8,267 bases of DNA from CAZBQG01 sp964493945 (GCA_964493945.1 CAZBQG010000204.1:1-8267), one strand, 5' to 3'; counted from the stretch's first letter, positions 1 to 6,034 are shown. Made by a program: numbers and translations. Notes: generated by a model from the letters alone, not told the origin.

Positions 1-961
1 GGAAGCCGCCGGGCGCGCAGGCAAGCCGGTCTATATGATTTTTATGGGTTATTTTCCGGATGGGGAATCCGAGGAAGCCTTCCGCGGTGCCGCCGAAACA
101 CTCACCGATAAATGCCGGGTCAGGTTTGTCGAGGATGGGGATGCCAATTTTCCCGACGGGCTTTGGGCGGCGGCGGATATTTTTTGTTCCCTGTCCGACA
201 ATATCCAGGAAAGTTTCGGCCTGACCCCCATCGAGGCCAAGGCCAGCGGCCTGCCCGTGGTGGTCAGCGATTGGGACGGCTACCGTGACACTGTGAGGGG
301 CGGCACGGACGGATTCTTGGTGCCCACCTTGATGCCCGGCCCCGGCGCCGGGGCCGATCTGGCCTATCGCTATTTCACCGGGATTGACGGCTATGGCGAA
401 TATCTGGCGTCGGCCGCCCAGGCCACTTCGGTCGATGGGACTGCCCTGACCGCGGCGCTCGGCCGCCTGATCGAGGATGGGGATTTGCGCCGGACCATGG
501 GTGAGGCCGGGCGCAAACATGTGCAAGAGGAATTGGACTGGCGCCACGTCATCGCATCCTACAAGGAATTGTGGGCAGATCTGGCCCAGCGCCGCGAACG
601 CGAGGTTGAACGGGCGGCCGCCGGTGAGGGGCAGACATTGCATCCCTTGCGCCCCGACCCCTTCCAGATGTTTGAGGGCTTTGCCAGCCGCCGGCTTGAC
701 CCGGCCGGGCGGGTGGAACTGGTGATCCGGGATTGGCCGCTCACTTTGGAGAGAATTGGGCTCAAGGCGGGGCTCTATAATCCCGACGGCCTGATCGAAT
801 TTGAAGACCTGCCCCTGCTGATCGGCTTTCTGGAAGAGCGCCCCGATGCGCGGCTGGGGGAGCTTTTGGTGGCGCTGAACGGCCTGCCCCGGGGCAGATT
901 GCTGCGCACGATAGGCTGGCTGATCAAGCTGGGTATTTGTGTTTACCGGGAAGCGGAGTGA
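1..961 (+). CDS. Glycosyltransferase family 4 (GT-B), C-terminal part, 5' end cut off
   Basis: The reading frame is open from base 2 to the TGA at 959-961 (319 visible codons), so the ATG at 35 is internal and the N-terminal acceptor-binding half lies outside the window. Visible are the strand-helix pattern of the GT-B nucleotide-sugar domain, then QESFGLTPIEAKASGLPVV with the E-x7-E pair at bases 209-211 and 233-235. In GT4 retaining enzymes these residues contact the sugar nucleotide. DGFLVPT follows, as usual. The GT4 fold seems to end near base 610 (helix LDWRHVIASYKELW). The last 110 or so residues (HPLRPDPFQMFEGF onward) form an extension outside the standard domain, possibly a small helical or winged-helix domain. 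Donor and acceptor are unknown. A 103-base gap separates it from the Nfu gene, which has its own candidate promoter, so a shared pathway is possible but not shown. The family call is firm; the function is open. Confidence 0.88.
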   Translation, partial: EAAGRAGKPVYMIFMGYFPDGESEEAFRGAAETLTDKCRVRFVEDGDANFPDGLWAAADIFCSLSDNIQESFGLTPIEAKASGLPVVVSDWDGYRDTVRGGTDGFLVPTLMPGPGAGADLAYRYFTGIDGYGEYLASAAQATSVDGTALTAALGRLIEDGDLRRTMGEAGRKHVQEELDWRHVIASYKELWADLAQRREREVERAAAGEGQTLHPLRPDPFQMFEGFASRRLDPAGRVELVIRDWPLTLERIGLKAGLYNPDGLIEFEDLPLLIGFLEERPDARLGELLVALNGLPRGRLLRTIGWLIKLGICVYREAE

Positions 962-979
962 AATGCTTGAGCAAATCAT

Positions 980-1008
980 TTGGAAAACAGGCCGGCCCGT
1001 CCTAAATT
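980..1008 (+). promoter_or_regulatory. Candidate sigma70-type promoter ahead of the Nfu/radical SAM/ATP-grasp run
   Basis: TTGGAA (980-985) and TAAATT (1003-1008) are separated by 17 bases, each matching 4 of 6 consensus positions. An overlapping TATATT sits at 1008-1013. This is the AT-richest stretch of the 103-base gap after the glycosyltransferase. No hairpin plus T-run terminator precedes it, so read-through from upstream also remains possible. The call rests on sequence match only. Confidence 0.35.
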
Positions 1009-1051
1009 ATATTCAGCAGACTGCAAAAACCTGAACCATCCGTTTTCCTCC

Positions 1052-1056
1052 AGGAG
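1052..1056 (+). promoter_or_regulatory. Strong Shine-Dalgarno of the Nfu gene, inside a 10-bp palindrome
   Basis: AGGAG lies 8 bases before the ATG at 1065 and fixes that start. It is embedded in the perfect palindrome GGAGATCTCC (1053-1062), and another CTCC occurs just upstream (1047-1050). Local pairing could therefore mask the ribosome site; whether it does so is untested. Confidence 0.7.
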
Positions 1057-1064
1057 ATCTCCAA

Positions 1065-1889
1065 ATGTTTATTCAGACCGAAGCCCTTCCCGATCCCGAC
1101 AGCCTGGTTTTTTTCCCAGGTAAAACCGTTCTGGATTCGGGCCGGGTGGAATTTGCCACTATCCAAGAGGGCGGGGAATCGCCCCTGGCCCTTCGTCTGT
1201 TTGCTGTCGACGGCGTGACGGGAGTGATTTTGGAAACGGAGAGCATCACTGCCGCCAAAGAAAGCGATGGTGATTGGCAGCTTCTCAAACCCCTGGTCAT
1301 GAGCGCCATCATGGAACATTACGAATCGGGTGATCCGGTGCTCAATGGTGAGCTGGTAGGCGAGGCCCGCGACGAAGAGGAAATCATCGCCCAGATCAAG
1401 GAATTGCTGGAAGAGCGAATCCGGCCCGTGGCCCAGGACAGCGGTGGCGATGTTCAATTCAAGGATTTCAAGGACGGTGCGGTGCATCTGGAATTCACCG
1501 GGCCCACCTATGGCCTGATCGACGGCATCATCCATGTGTTGCAGCATTATGTGCCGGAAGTGAAGACCGCCTTGGATTACCGCGATGGGCTGCCCAAGCC
1601 GGGGCTGGAAACCCCCACCGCCCTGGCCGTGCAAAAGGTTCTGGACGAACGGGTCAATCCGGCCGTCTCAGGCCATGGCGGGCATATCGCCCTGATCGAC
1701 GTCAAGGATGACACTGCCTTCATCCGCCTGGAGGGCGGCTGCCAGGGTTGCGGCATGGCCAGCGTCACCTTAAAACAAGGCATCGAGGTGGAAATCAAGG
1801 ACGCCGTTCCGGCGATCACCACCATCCTGGATACCACCGATCATGCGGGCGGCGATAATCCCTATTACGCGCCCGGCAAGGGAGGTTAG
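1065..1889 (+). CDS. Nfu-type Fe-S scaffold/carrier with a CxxC-less Nfu domain followed by a second, intact Nfu domain
   Basis: This 274-residue protein should carry and deliver Fe-S clusters in the cytoplasm. Residues 1-90 are an Nfu N-terminal domain (MFIQTEALPDPDSL, FAVDGVTGV, IMEHYESGDPVL). Residues 105-166 align with the normal single Nfu domain of alphaproteobacterial Nfu proteins (IKELLEERIRPVAQDSGGD, then LQHYVPEV). However, the usual GACSGC loop is replaced by a short GPTYG, so the cluster-binding cysteines are gone. After a linker (DGLPKPGLETP), residues 184-268 form a second Nfu domain. It has VLDERVNPAVSGHGGHI and an intact C226-Q-G-C229, followed by TLKQGIE and the DTTDHAGGDNPYY ending seen in NfuA-like proteins. 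Usual one-domain Nfu proteins of this type are about 185-190 residues. It is followed after 26 bases by the radical SAM gene, which suggests service to that Fe-S enzyme. Family assignment is firm; the client enzyme is inferred. Confidence 0.92.
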   Translation: MFIQTEALPDPDSLVFFPGKTVLDSGRVEFATIQEGGESPLALRLFAVDGVTGVILETESITAAKESDGDWQLLKPLVMSAIMEHYESGDPVLNGELVGEARDEEEIIAQIKELLEERIRPVAQDSGGDVQFKDFKDGAVHLEFTGPTYGLIDGIIHVLQHYVPEVKTALDYRDGLPKPGLETPTALAVQKVLDERVNPAVSGHGGHIALIDVKDDTAFIRLEGGCQGCGMASVTLKQGIEVEIKDAVPAITTILDTTDHAGGDNPYYAPGKGG

Positions 1890-1901
1890 TGGAACCTCCC
1901 T
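1879..1901 (+). other. 9-bp hairpin over the Nfu stop codon, upstream of the radical SAM start
   Basis: AGGGAGGTT (1879-1887) and AACCTCCCT (1893-1901) pair perfectly around a 5-base loop that holds the TAG stop's last two bases. No T-run follows, so it is not a classical intrinsic terminator. The 5' arm also contains GGAGG, a would-be Shine-Dalgarno sequestered in the stem. The likely radical SAM ribosome site (1902-1907) begins at the base after the stem. It could affect mRNA stability or translation coupling; this role is inferred. Confidence 0.5.
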
Positions 1902-1907
1902 GAAAGG
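1902..1907 (+). promoter_or_regulatory. Shine-Dalgarno choosing the GTG start at 1916 for the radical SAM gene
   Basis: GAAAGG ends 8 bases before the GTG at 1916. The upstream in-frame GTG at 1907 overlaps this motif and has no well-spaced ribosome site of its own, since the nearest GGAGG (1881-1885) is over 20 bases away. Starting at 1916 gives MKVLLLSTYD, a typical beginning for a Rossmann-type domain. Confidence 0.55.
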
Positions 1908-1915
1908 TGCCACTG

Positions 1916-3295
1916 GTGAAGGTTCTGCTTTTATCCACCTATGATCTCGGCCACCAGCCTTTCGGGCTGGCTTCTCCGGCTGCCTGGCTGAAAGGGGCGG
2001 GGGCAAGTGTCACCTGCAACGATCTGGCCGTCGAGGATCTCAACGAAGAAGCCGTTGTTCAGGCTGGGCTGATCTGCATTCATCTGCCCATGCACGCTGC
2101 GACCCGCCTGGCCGGGCGCCTGATGCCCCGCATCAAATCTCTCAATTCCCAGGCCCCTTTATGCTTTTTCGGCCTTTATGCGCCCCTTTGCCAAGACTTC
2201 GTGGATCAGTTGGGCGGCGGTACGGTAATCGGTGGCGAATATGAAAGCGGCCTGGTTGCCCTGCATGACAGTCTGGCCGCCGGTGGCAATGGCATAAATA
2301 TCCCGGTCATATCCACGGCCAAGCAAGACTTCCGCGTGCCCGACCGCATGGGCCTGCCGGGGCTTGCCAATTATGCCTATCTGGAAAATGGCGGGCGCCA
2401 CATCGTCGGTTATACGGAGGCCAGCCGGGGCTGCAAACATCTTTGCCGTCATTGTCCGGTGGTGCCGGTTTATGGTGGGAAATTCCGTATCGTCGCGGCG
2501 GATGTTGTGCAGGCCGATATCCGCAATCAGGTGAAGGCCGGGGCCGGTCATATCACCTTCGGCGATCCCGATTTCTTCAACGGCCCGGCCCATGGATTGC
2601 GCATTATCCGGGCGCTGCACGATGAATTCCCCCATGTGACATATGATGTGACCATCAAGATCGAGCATCTGATCAAACATGCAAACCATCTTAAGACGCT
2701 GGTGGAGACCGGCTGCCTGTTCGTCACTACGGCCATGGAGGCAACCGACGACCGGGTGCTGGAAAAGCTCGCCAAGGATCACAGCCGCGCCGATATGGTC
2801 CGGGCCATGGAGATTTGCCGGGGCGCCGGGCTCACATTGTCGCCCACCTTCATTCCCTTCACGCCCTGGACAAGTGTGGCGGGTTTTCTGGATTTGCTGG
2901 TCTTTATCGCCCAGCAGGGATTGGTCGATTGCGTCGCCCCGGTGCAGCTTTCCATGCGGCTTTTGCTGCCGGATGGATCATCCCTGCTGGAGCTGCCCGA
3001 AATGGAAAACCTGATCGAGGGCTTCGATGCCGCCTCCCTCAGCCACCGCTGGTCCAACCCAGATTCAAATGTGGAACAGCTTTATGCCCGCGTGCGCGAA
3101 GCGGTGGAAGAGGGCACGGCGCAAGGACTGTCCCGCCGCCAGACCTTCGTCCAATTATGGCGTATTGCCCATCAGGCCCAGGGGGAGCCGATCCACGCCA
3201 TGCCCGATCTGGGAGAGCCCCGGCCCGTCCCCCATCTGAGCGAGACCTGGTATTGCTGTGCCGAGCCCACATCGGGTCAATTTTCCAGGGTCTAG
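1916..3295 (+). CDS. Radical SAM enzyme of the CUAEP/CCAEP-tail family (cysteine form), with B12-binding-like N-domain
   Basis: This is a 459-residue radical SAM protein. Residues 1-110 look like a B12-binding-type Rossmann domain (MKVLLLSTYDLGHQPFG) but lack the DxHxxG cobalamin ligand motif. The radical SAM core has C173-x3-C177-x2-C180 (SRGCKHLCRHCP), which binds the 4Fe-4S cluster that cleaves SAM. It continues with HITFGDPDFFNGPAHGL, VTIKIEHLIKH, FVTTAMEATDDRVLEKL and LSPTFIPFTPWTS. The C-terminus ends in HLSETWYCCAEPTSGQFSRV, with the CCAEP tail at 447-451. From memory, this tail defines the family annotated as CUAEP/CCAEP-tail radical SAM (seleno)protein, in which the second Cys may be selenocysteine; here it is TGT (3257-3259). 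The reaction and substrate are not known to me. It lies between an Nfu Fe-S carrier and an ATP-grasp ligase, and the three are probably cotranscribed. The GTG at 1907 is an alternative start adding three residues. Confidence 0.9.
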   Translation: MKVLLLSTYDLGHQPFGLASPAAWLKGAGASVTCNDLAVEDLNEEAVVQAGLICIHLPMHAATRLAGRLMPRIKSLNSQAPLCFFGLYAPLCQDFVDQLGGGTVIGGEYESGLVALHDSLAAGGNGINIPVISTAKQDFRVPDRMGLPGLANYAYLENGGRHIVGYTEASRGCKHLCRHCPVVPVYGGKFRIVAADVVQADIRNQVKAGAGHITFGDPDFFNGPAHGLRIIRALHDEFPHVTYDVTIKIEHLIKHANHLKTLVETGCLFVTTAMEATDDRVLEKLAKDHSRADMVRAMEICRGAGLTLSPTFIPFTPWTSVAGFLDLLVFIAQQGLVDCVAPVQLSMRLLLPDGSSLLELPEMENLIEGFDAASLSHRWSNPDSNVEQLYARVREAVEEGTAQGLSRRQTFVQLWRIAHQAQGEPIHAMPDLGEPRPVPHLSETWYCCAEPTSGQFSRV

Positions 3296-3305
3296 AGCAT
3301 TGGCC

Positions 3306-4508
3306 ATGGCCCGGCTGCTTCTCCTTGTTCCCACCACCAGCTACCGCATCAGTGATTTTATTGCCGCCGCCGGCAAACTGAATGCCGAAGTGGTGGTCGG
3401 GTGCGACGAGCCGCCGTCCATTAATGGCTTGCGGGTGGATTTCAAAGACACTGATCTGGGTGCCGCCCAGATTGCCGAATATGCCGCCCGCAACCCCTTG
3501 CAAGCGGTGATCGGCGTCGATGAGGAAACCAGTCTGGTGGCGGCCAAGGCCGGCGCCCTGCTGGGATTGCCCCATAATGCGCCGGACGCCGTTCTGGCGG
3601 CGGGCGACAAAAATTTGTTCTGCCAAAAATTGCAAGATGCCGGCCTGCCCGGTCCCCGCTTTTCCCTGGAAGATGATGCAACGGCCGCGTCAAGGCGCGC
3701 CGATTATCCATGCGTGCTCAAACCCCCGGGCCTGTCCGGAAGCCGGGGCGTGATCCGGGCAAATGACGAGGGCGAATTCCTTGCCGCCTGGGACCGCATA
3801 CGGGCCTTGCCCGGCGCCGGCGGAAAAATCCTGGTGGAAGATTACATGCCAGGCGCCGAAGTGGCCCTGGAAGGGCTTTTGGAACGTGGCAGGCTTAGCG
3901 TGCTGGCCCTGTTCGACAAACCCGATCCCCTGGAAGGCCCTTATTTCGAAGAAAGCATCTATGTGACACCCTCGCGCCTGGCGCCTAAAACCCAGGCTGG
4001 CATCGCCCGCATGGTCGAGCAGGCCGCCGCCGCACTGGGCCTTTCCGAAGGTCCCATCCATGCCGAGCTGCGCGTCCGCCCCATGCCCGCCGGAACCAAT
4101 GAACAAGGCCCCTGGATGGTGGAACTGGCGGCCCGCTCCATCGGCGGGCTCTGTGCCAGGAGCCTTAAATTTGGAGGCGATGCCGGATTGGAGGAATTGA
4201 TCATCCGCCACGCATTGGGCCTTTCCCAGCCGGATATGGCGCGGGAGGAAATGGCCTCGGGTGTCATGATGATTCCCATCCCCGGCACCGGTATCCTCAA
4301 GCGTATCGAAGGGCAGGGCGCCGCCCGCGCCGTGCCGTGCATCACGGATTTAACCTTCACCATTCCCATGGGCGGCGAGGTCGTACCCCTGCCGGAAGGC
4401 GATAAATATCTGGGCTTCCTCTTCGCCAAGGCCGCGACGCCCGCCCAAGCCGAGGCCGCGCTCCGCCAAGCCCATGGCGAGCTTCGCATCACCATCGAAG
4501 CGGATTAA
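3306..4508 (+). CDS. ATP-grasp domain ligase (carboxylate-amine ligase type)
   Basis: This 400-residue protein starts at ATG 3306, 10 bases after the radical SAM stop, and so is probably translationally coupled; only a weak AGAG precedes it. Residues 1-90 form a Rossmann-like preATP-grasp domain (ARLLLLVPTTSYR, AVIGVDEETSLVAAKAGALLGLPHN). The ATP-grasp fold follows: DK102N, then CVLKPPGLSGSRGV (137-149) as the nucleotide lysine and glycine-rich loop. Next come the hinge ILVEDYMPGAEVALEGLLERG (about 175-195) and the probable Mg2+ ligands E254 (HAEL) and E273 (MVELAARSIGG). Such enzymes activate a carboxylate as acyl phosphate and join it to an amine, as in L-amino acid ligases. The C-terminal 90 residues resemble the lid-side domain of these ligases. 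Substrates are unidentified. Position suggests that it acts on the product or precursor of the radical SAM enzyme. A GTG at 3258 in frame would overlap the CCAEP tail and add a sequence with no domain character, so it was not used. Confidence 0.9.
   Translation: MARLLLLVPTTSYRISDFIAAAGKLNAEVVVGCDEPPSINGLRVDFKDTDLGAAQIAEYAARNPLQAVIGVDEETSLVAAKAGALLGLPHNAPDAVLAAGDKNLFCQKLQDAGLPGPRFSLEDDATAASRRADYPCVLKPPGLSGSRGVIRANDEGEFLAAWDRIRALPGAGGKILVEDYMPGAEVALEGLLERGRLSVLALFDKPDPLEGPYFEESIYVTPSRLAPKTQAGIARMVEQAAAALGLSEGPIHAELRVRPMPAGTNEQGPWMVELAARSIGGLCARSLKFGGDAGLEELIIRHALGLSQPDMAREEMASGVMMIPIPGTGILKRIEGQGAARAVPCITDLTFTIPMGGEVVPLPEGDKYLGFLFAKAATPAQAEAALRQAHGELRITIEAD
4505..4508. other. Shared TTAA: overlapping stop codons of convergent genes
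   Basis: The ATP-grasp gene ends with TAA at 4506-4508 and the - strand glycosylase ends with TAA at 4507-4505. The palindromic TTAA serves both. There is no space for a terminator between the genes and no strong hairpin is seen around it, so transcripts must run into the opposite gene. Confidence 0.9.
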
Positions 4509-5134
4509 CCCTCGTCGGGCGCGTTTCCGTAATAATGCCACATGAGGCGCGCCGCCACGCTGCGCCAGGGGCGCCAGGGTTCGGCCATTTCCTGCAATTC
4601 CGTCTCGCTGGGCTGGGTCTCCAGTTTTTTCATGCGCTGCAGCCCCCGGATCACGGCCAGATCGCCCTTGGGCCAGATGTCGGGCCGCTTGAGGGCGAAA
4701 AGCAGATAAACCTCCGCCGTCCAGCGACCCACGCCCTTCAGTTCGGTGAGCCGCGCAATGGCCGCTTCGTCCCCCATGCGGGCAACTGATCGCAGGTTGA
4801 ATTCCCCATCCTCCATGGCTTGGGCCATGGCCCGCCCATAGCTCATTTTCTGCCGGCTCAGACCCACAGCTTTGAGGGCCCCGTCATCGAGGGCGAGAAA
4901 ATTGGCCGGGGTGAGGGGACCGGTGGCGGCTTCTAGGCGGCCGGCGACGGCGCGGGCCGAGGCGGCCGATACCTGCTGGGCGCAGATGCTTTTGAACAAG
5001 GACGAAAAACCGGGCTTGCGGGTGCGCAATGGCGGTGGCCCCACCAGTTCCAGAACCCGGGCCATATCCCCATCGCGCCGGGCCAGCCAATTCAACCCCT
5101 CGCTCATTGTTTTCCGGCTGATGCGTATCGCCAC
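4505..5134 (-). CDS. DNA-3-methyladenine glycosylase, AlkA/HhH-GPD family
   Basis: This is a 209-residue base-excision repair enzyme expected to remove alkylated purines from DNA. Visible are SLFKSICAQQVSAASARAV (about 45-63), the conserved helical segment of AlkA/MAG-type proteins, and the helix-hairpin-helix LKGVGRWTAEVYLLFAL (132-148). The catalytic aspartate is D158 in WPKGDLAV, and PWRPWRSVAARLMWHYYG lies near the end. The length matches short AlkA-like enzymes that lack the N-terminal domain of E. coli AlkA. The GTG start at 5134 is chosen because AAGGAGA lies 6 bases upstream; the ATG at 5107 has only a poor ribosome site. It is convergent with the ATP-grasp gene and divergent from the methyltransferase. 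It is probably a housekeeping repair gene sitting between two pathway genes. Confidence 0.92.
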   Translation of the reverse strand: MAIRISRKTMSEGLNWLARRDGDMARVLELVGPPPLRTRKPGFSSLFKSICAQQVSAASARAVAGRLEAATGPLTPANFLALDDGALKAVGLSRQKMSYGRAMAQAMEDGEFNLRSVARMGDEAAIARLTELKGVGRWTAEVYLLFALKRPDIWPKGDLAVIRGLQRMKKLETQPSETELQEMAEPWRPWRSVAARLMWHYYGNAPDEG

Positions 5135-5137
5135 TCT

Positions 5138-5195
5138 TTATCTCCTTATCGCCGCGTTATATTAACTTATCTCCTTATCGCCGCGTTATATTAAC
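5138..5195. repeat. Perfect 29-bp tandem duplication (two copies)
   Basis: Bases 5138-5166 and 5167-5195 are identical over all 29 positions and directly abut; flanking bases differ, so there are exactly two copies. Each unit carries, on the - strand, an AAGGAGA ribosome site and an AT-rich TTAATATAAC block. The copy next to the glycosylase supplies its working Shine-Dalgarno sequence. Perfect identity implies a recent or maintained duplication. Confidence 0.97.
5141..5147 (-). promoter_or_regulatory. Shine-Dalgarno of the DNA glycosylase
   Basis: On the - strand this reads AAGGAGA, 6 bases before the GTG at 5134, and decides that start. An identical site at 5170-5176, in the second repeat copy, has no start codon at suitable spacing. 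Confidence 0.65.
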
Positions 5196-5230
5196 ACGCC
5201 TTGGCAGGGAGTTGCGGGGGAACAATAGAT

Positions 5231-6034
5231 ATGGCGGCTGATTATGTGCATGGCTATACGTCGCGCGAGGAGCGGCGTCTGGGCGATCAAGCGGGCAGCC
5301 TGGCTGAACTGCTCCATTGGGATCAGCGCTACGTTGCGGGCGAGCGCGTGTTGGAAGCCGGCTGCGGCGTCGGATCCCAAACAGTCTTCCTGGCCGCCAA
5401 CAGCCCCGAAGCTCATTTCACCTCCATCGACAGGGAAGAAGATCAGCTCAGCGCCGCCAGGGCAGCCGTTGAGGCGGGCGGGTTCAAAAACGTAACCCTG
5501 GAGCTTGGCGATATTTTCAATCTCACCTATGCGCCCGCCAGCTTCGATCATGTCTTTGTTTGCTTCGTGTTGGAACATCTGAAGGACCCGGAAGGGGCGC
5601 TCACTCATCTCAAGCGCATGGTCAAGCCGGGCGGCTCCATGACCGTCATCGAGGGCGATCACGGCTCTACATTTTTTTCGCCCCAATCCGCGCTGGCCCA
5701 GGCCGCCGTCGATGGACTGATCGAGGCTCAGGCCCGCATGGGCGGCGACAGCCTGATCGGGCGCCGGCTTTATCCGCTGCTGAGCGGCGCCGGACTCAAG
5801 GAGTTAACCGTCTCGCCGCGCTTCGTCTATGTGGATAATTCGCGGCCAATGTTAGAAGAGGGCTTCACCCGCAACACCTTCGCCGCCATGGTCGAAGGGG
5901 CGCGGGAAGAAATCCTGGCTATGGGGCTGATGGACGCAGTCGGCTTCGATCAGGGCGTACGGGACTTGTATGGAGCGACGGGGCCGGAAGGAGTCTTTTG
6001 CTATACGTTTTTTAAAGGGGTGGGGCTGGTTTAA
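5231..6034 (+). CDS. Class I SAM-dependent methyltransferase
   Basis: This 267-residue Rossmann-fold methyltransferase starts at ATG 5231, with GGGGGAA 8 bases upstream. The N-terminal segment ADYVHGYTSREERRLGDQ and LAELLHWDQRY is typical of a methyltransferase-11-like subfamily. SAM-binding motif I is VLEAGCGVGSQT (40-51), the acidic residue for the SAM ribose is D67 (SIDREE), and motif II lies around GDIF (93-96). SFDHVFVCFVLEHLKDPEGAL (104-124) and VKPGGSMTVIEGDHG (131-145) complete the fold. The C-terminal 110 residues would cap the substrate pocket. The target is unknown; C-, N- or O-methylation of a small molecule is likelier than of a macromolecule given the type. It is convergent with the UbiD-family gene, and its stop overlaps that gene's stop. 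Its place near the radical SAM/ATP-grasp genes suggests, but does not prove, a shared pathway. Confidence 0.9.
   Translation: MAADYVHGYTSREERRLGDQAGSLAELLHWDQRYVAGERVLEAGCGVGSQTVFLAANSPEAHFTSIDREEDQLSAARAAVEAGGFKNVTLELGDIFNLTYAPASFDHVFVCFVLEHLKDPEGALTHLKRMVKPGGSMTVIEGDHGSTFFSPQSALAQAAVDGLIEAQARMGGDSLIGRRLYPLLSGAGLKELTVSPRFVYVDNSRPMLEEGFTRNTFAAMVEGAREEILAMGLMDAVGFDQGVRDLYGATGPEGVFCYTFFKGVGLV

Larger units (their letters stand above)
5135..5230. promoter_or_regulatory. Divergent control region between the glycosylase and the methyltransferase
   Basis: These 96 bases must carry both promoters unless the methyltransferase is read from afar. The AT-rich core of each 29-bp repeat gives -10-like words on both strands: TATATT at 5187-5192 (and 5158-5163) for the + strand, and TATAAC/TAATAT on the - strand. 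I find no convincing -35 partner, so exact promoters are not assigned. Confidence 0.4.

Noticed and set aside
990..997. GGCCGGCC palindrome after the glycosyltransferase as a terminator
   Set aside because: A self-complementary 8-mer cannot form a useful hairpin with a loop, and no T-run follows.
1002..1634. 210-codon - strand open frame opposite the Nfu gene
   Set aside because: It is a shadow of the clear Nfu reading frame; the translation has no family resemblance.
2159..2782. 207-codon - strand open frame opposite the radical SAM gene
   Set aside because: It lies wholly within the radical SAM coding region, with no domain and no ribosome site noted; it is a shadow frame.
3257..3259. Selenocysteine codon in the radical SAM tail
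   Set aside because: The codon is TGT, plain cysteine, and the frame runs on to a normal TAG stop, so no recoding is needed.
3258..3305. Upstream GTG start for the ATP-grasp gene overlapping the radical SAM gene
   Set aside because: The added 16 residues have no domain character and overlap the conserved CCAEP tail codons; ATG 3306 begins right at the first beta strand.
5138..5195. 29-bp repeat as a CRISPR repeat
   Set aside because: The two copies abut with no spacer and there are only two; the unit overlaps a gene's ribosome site.
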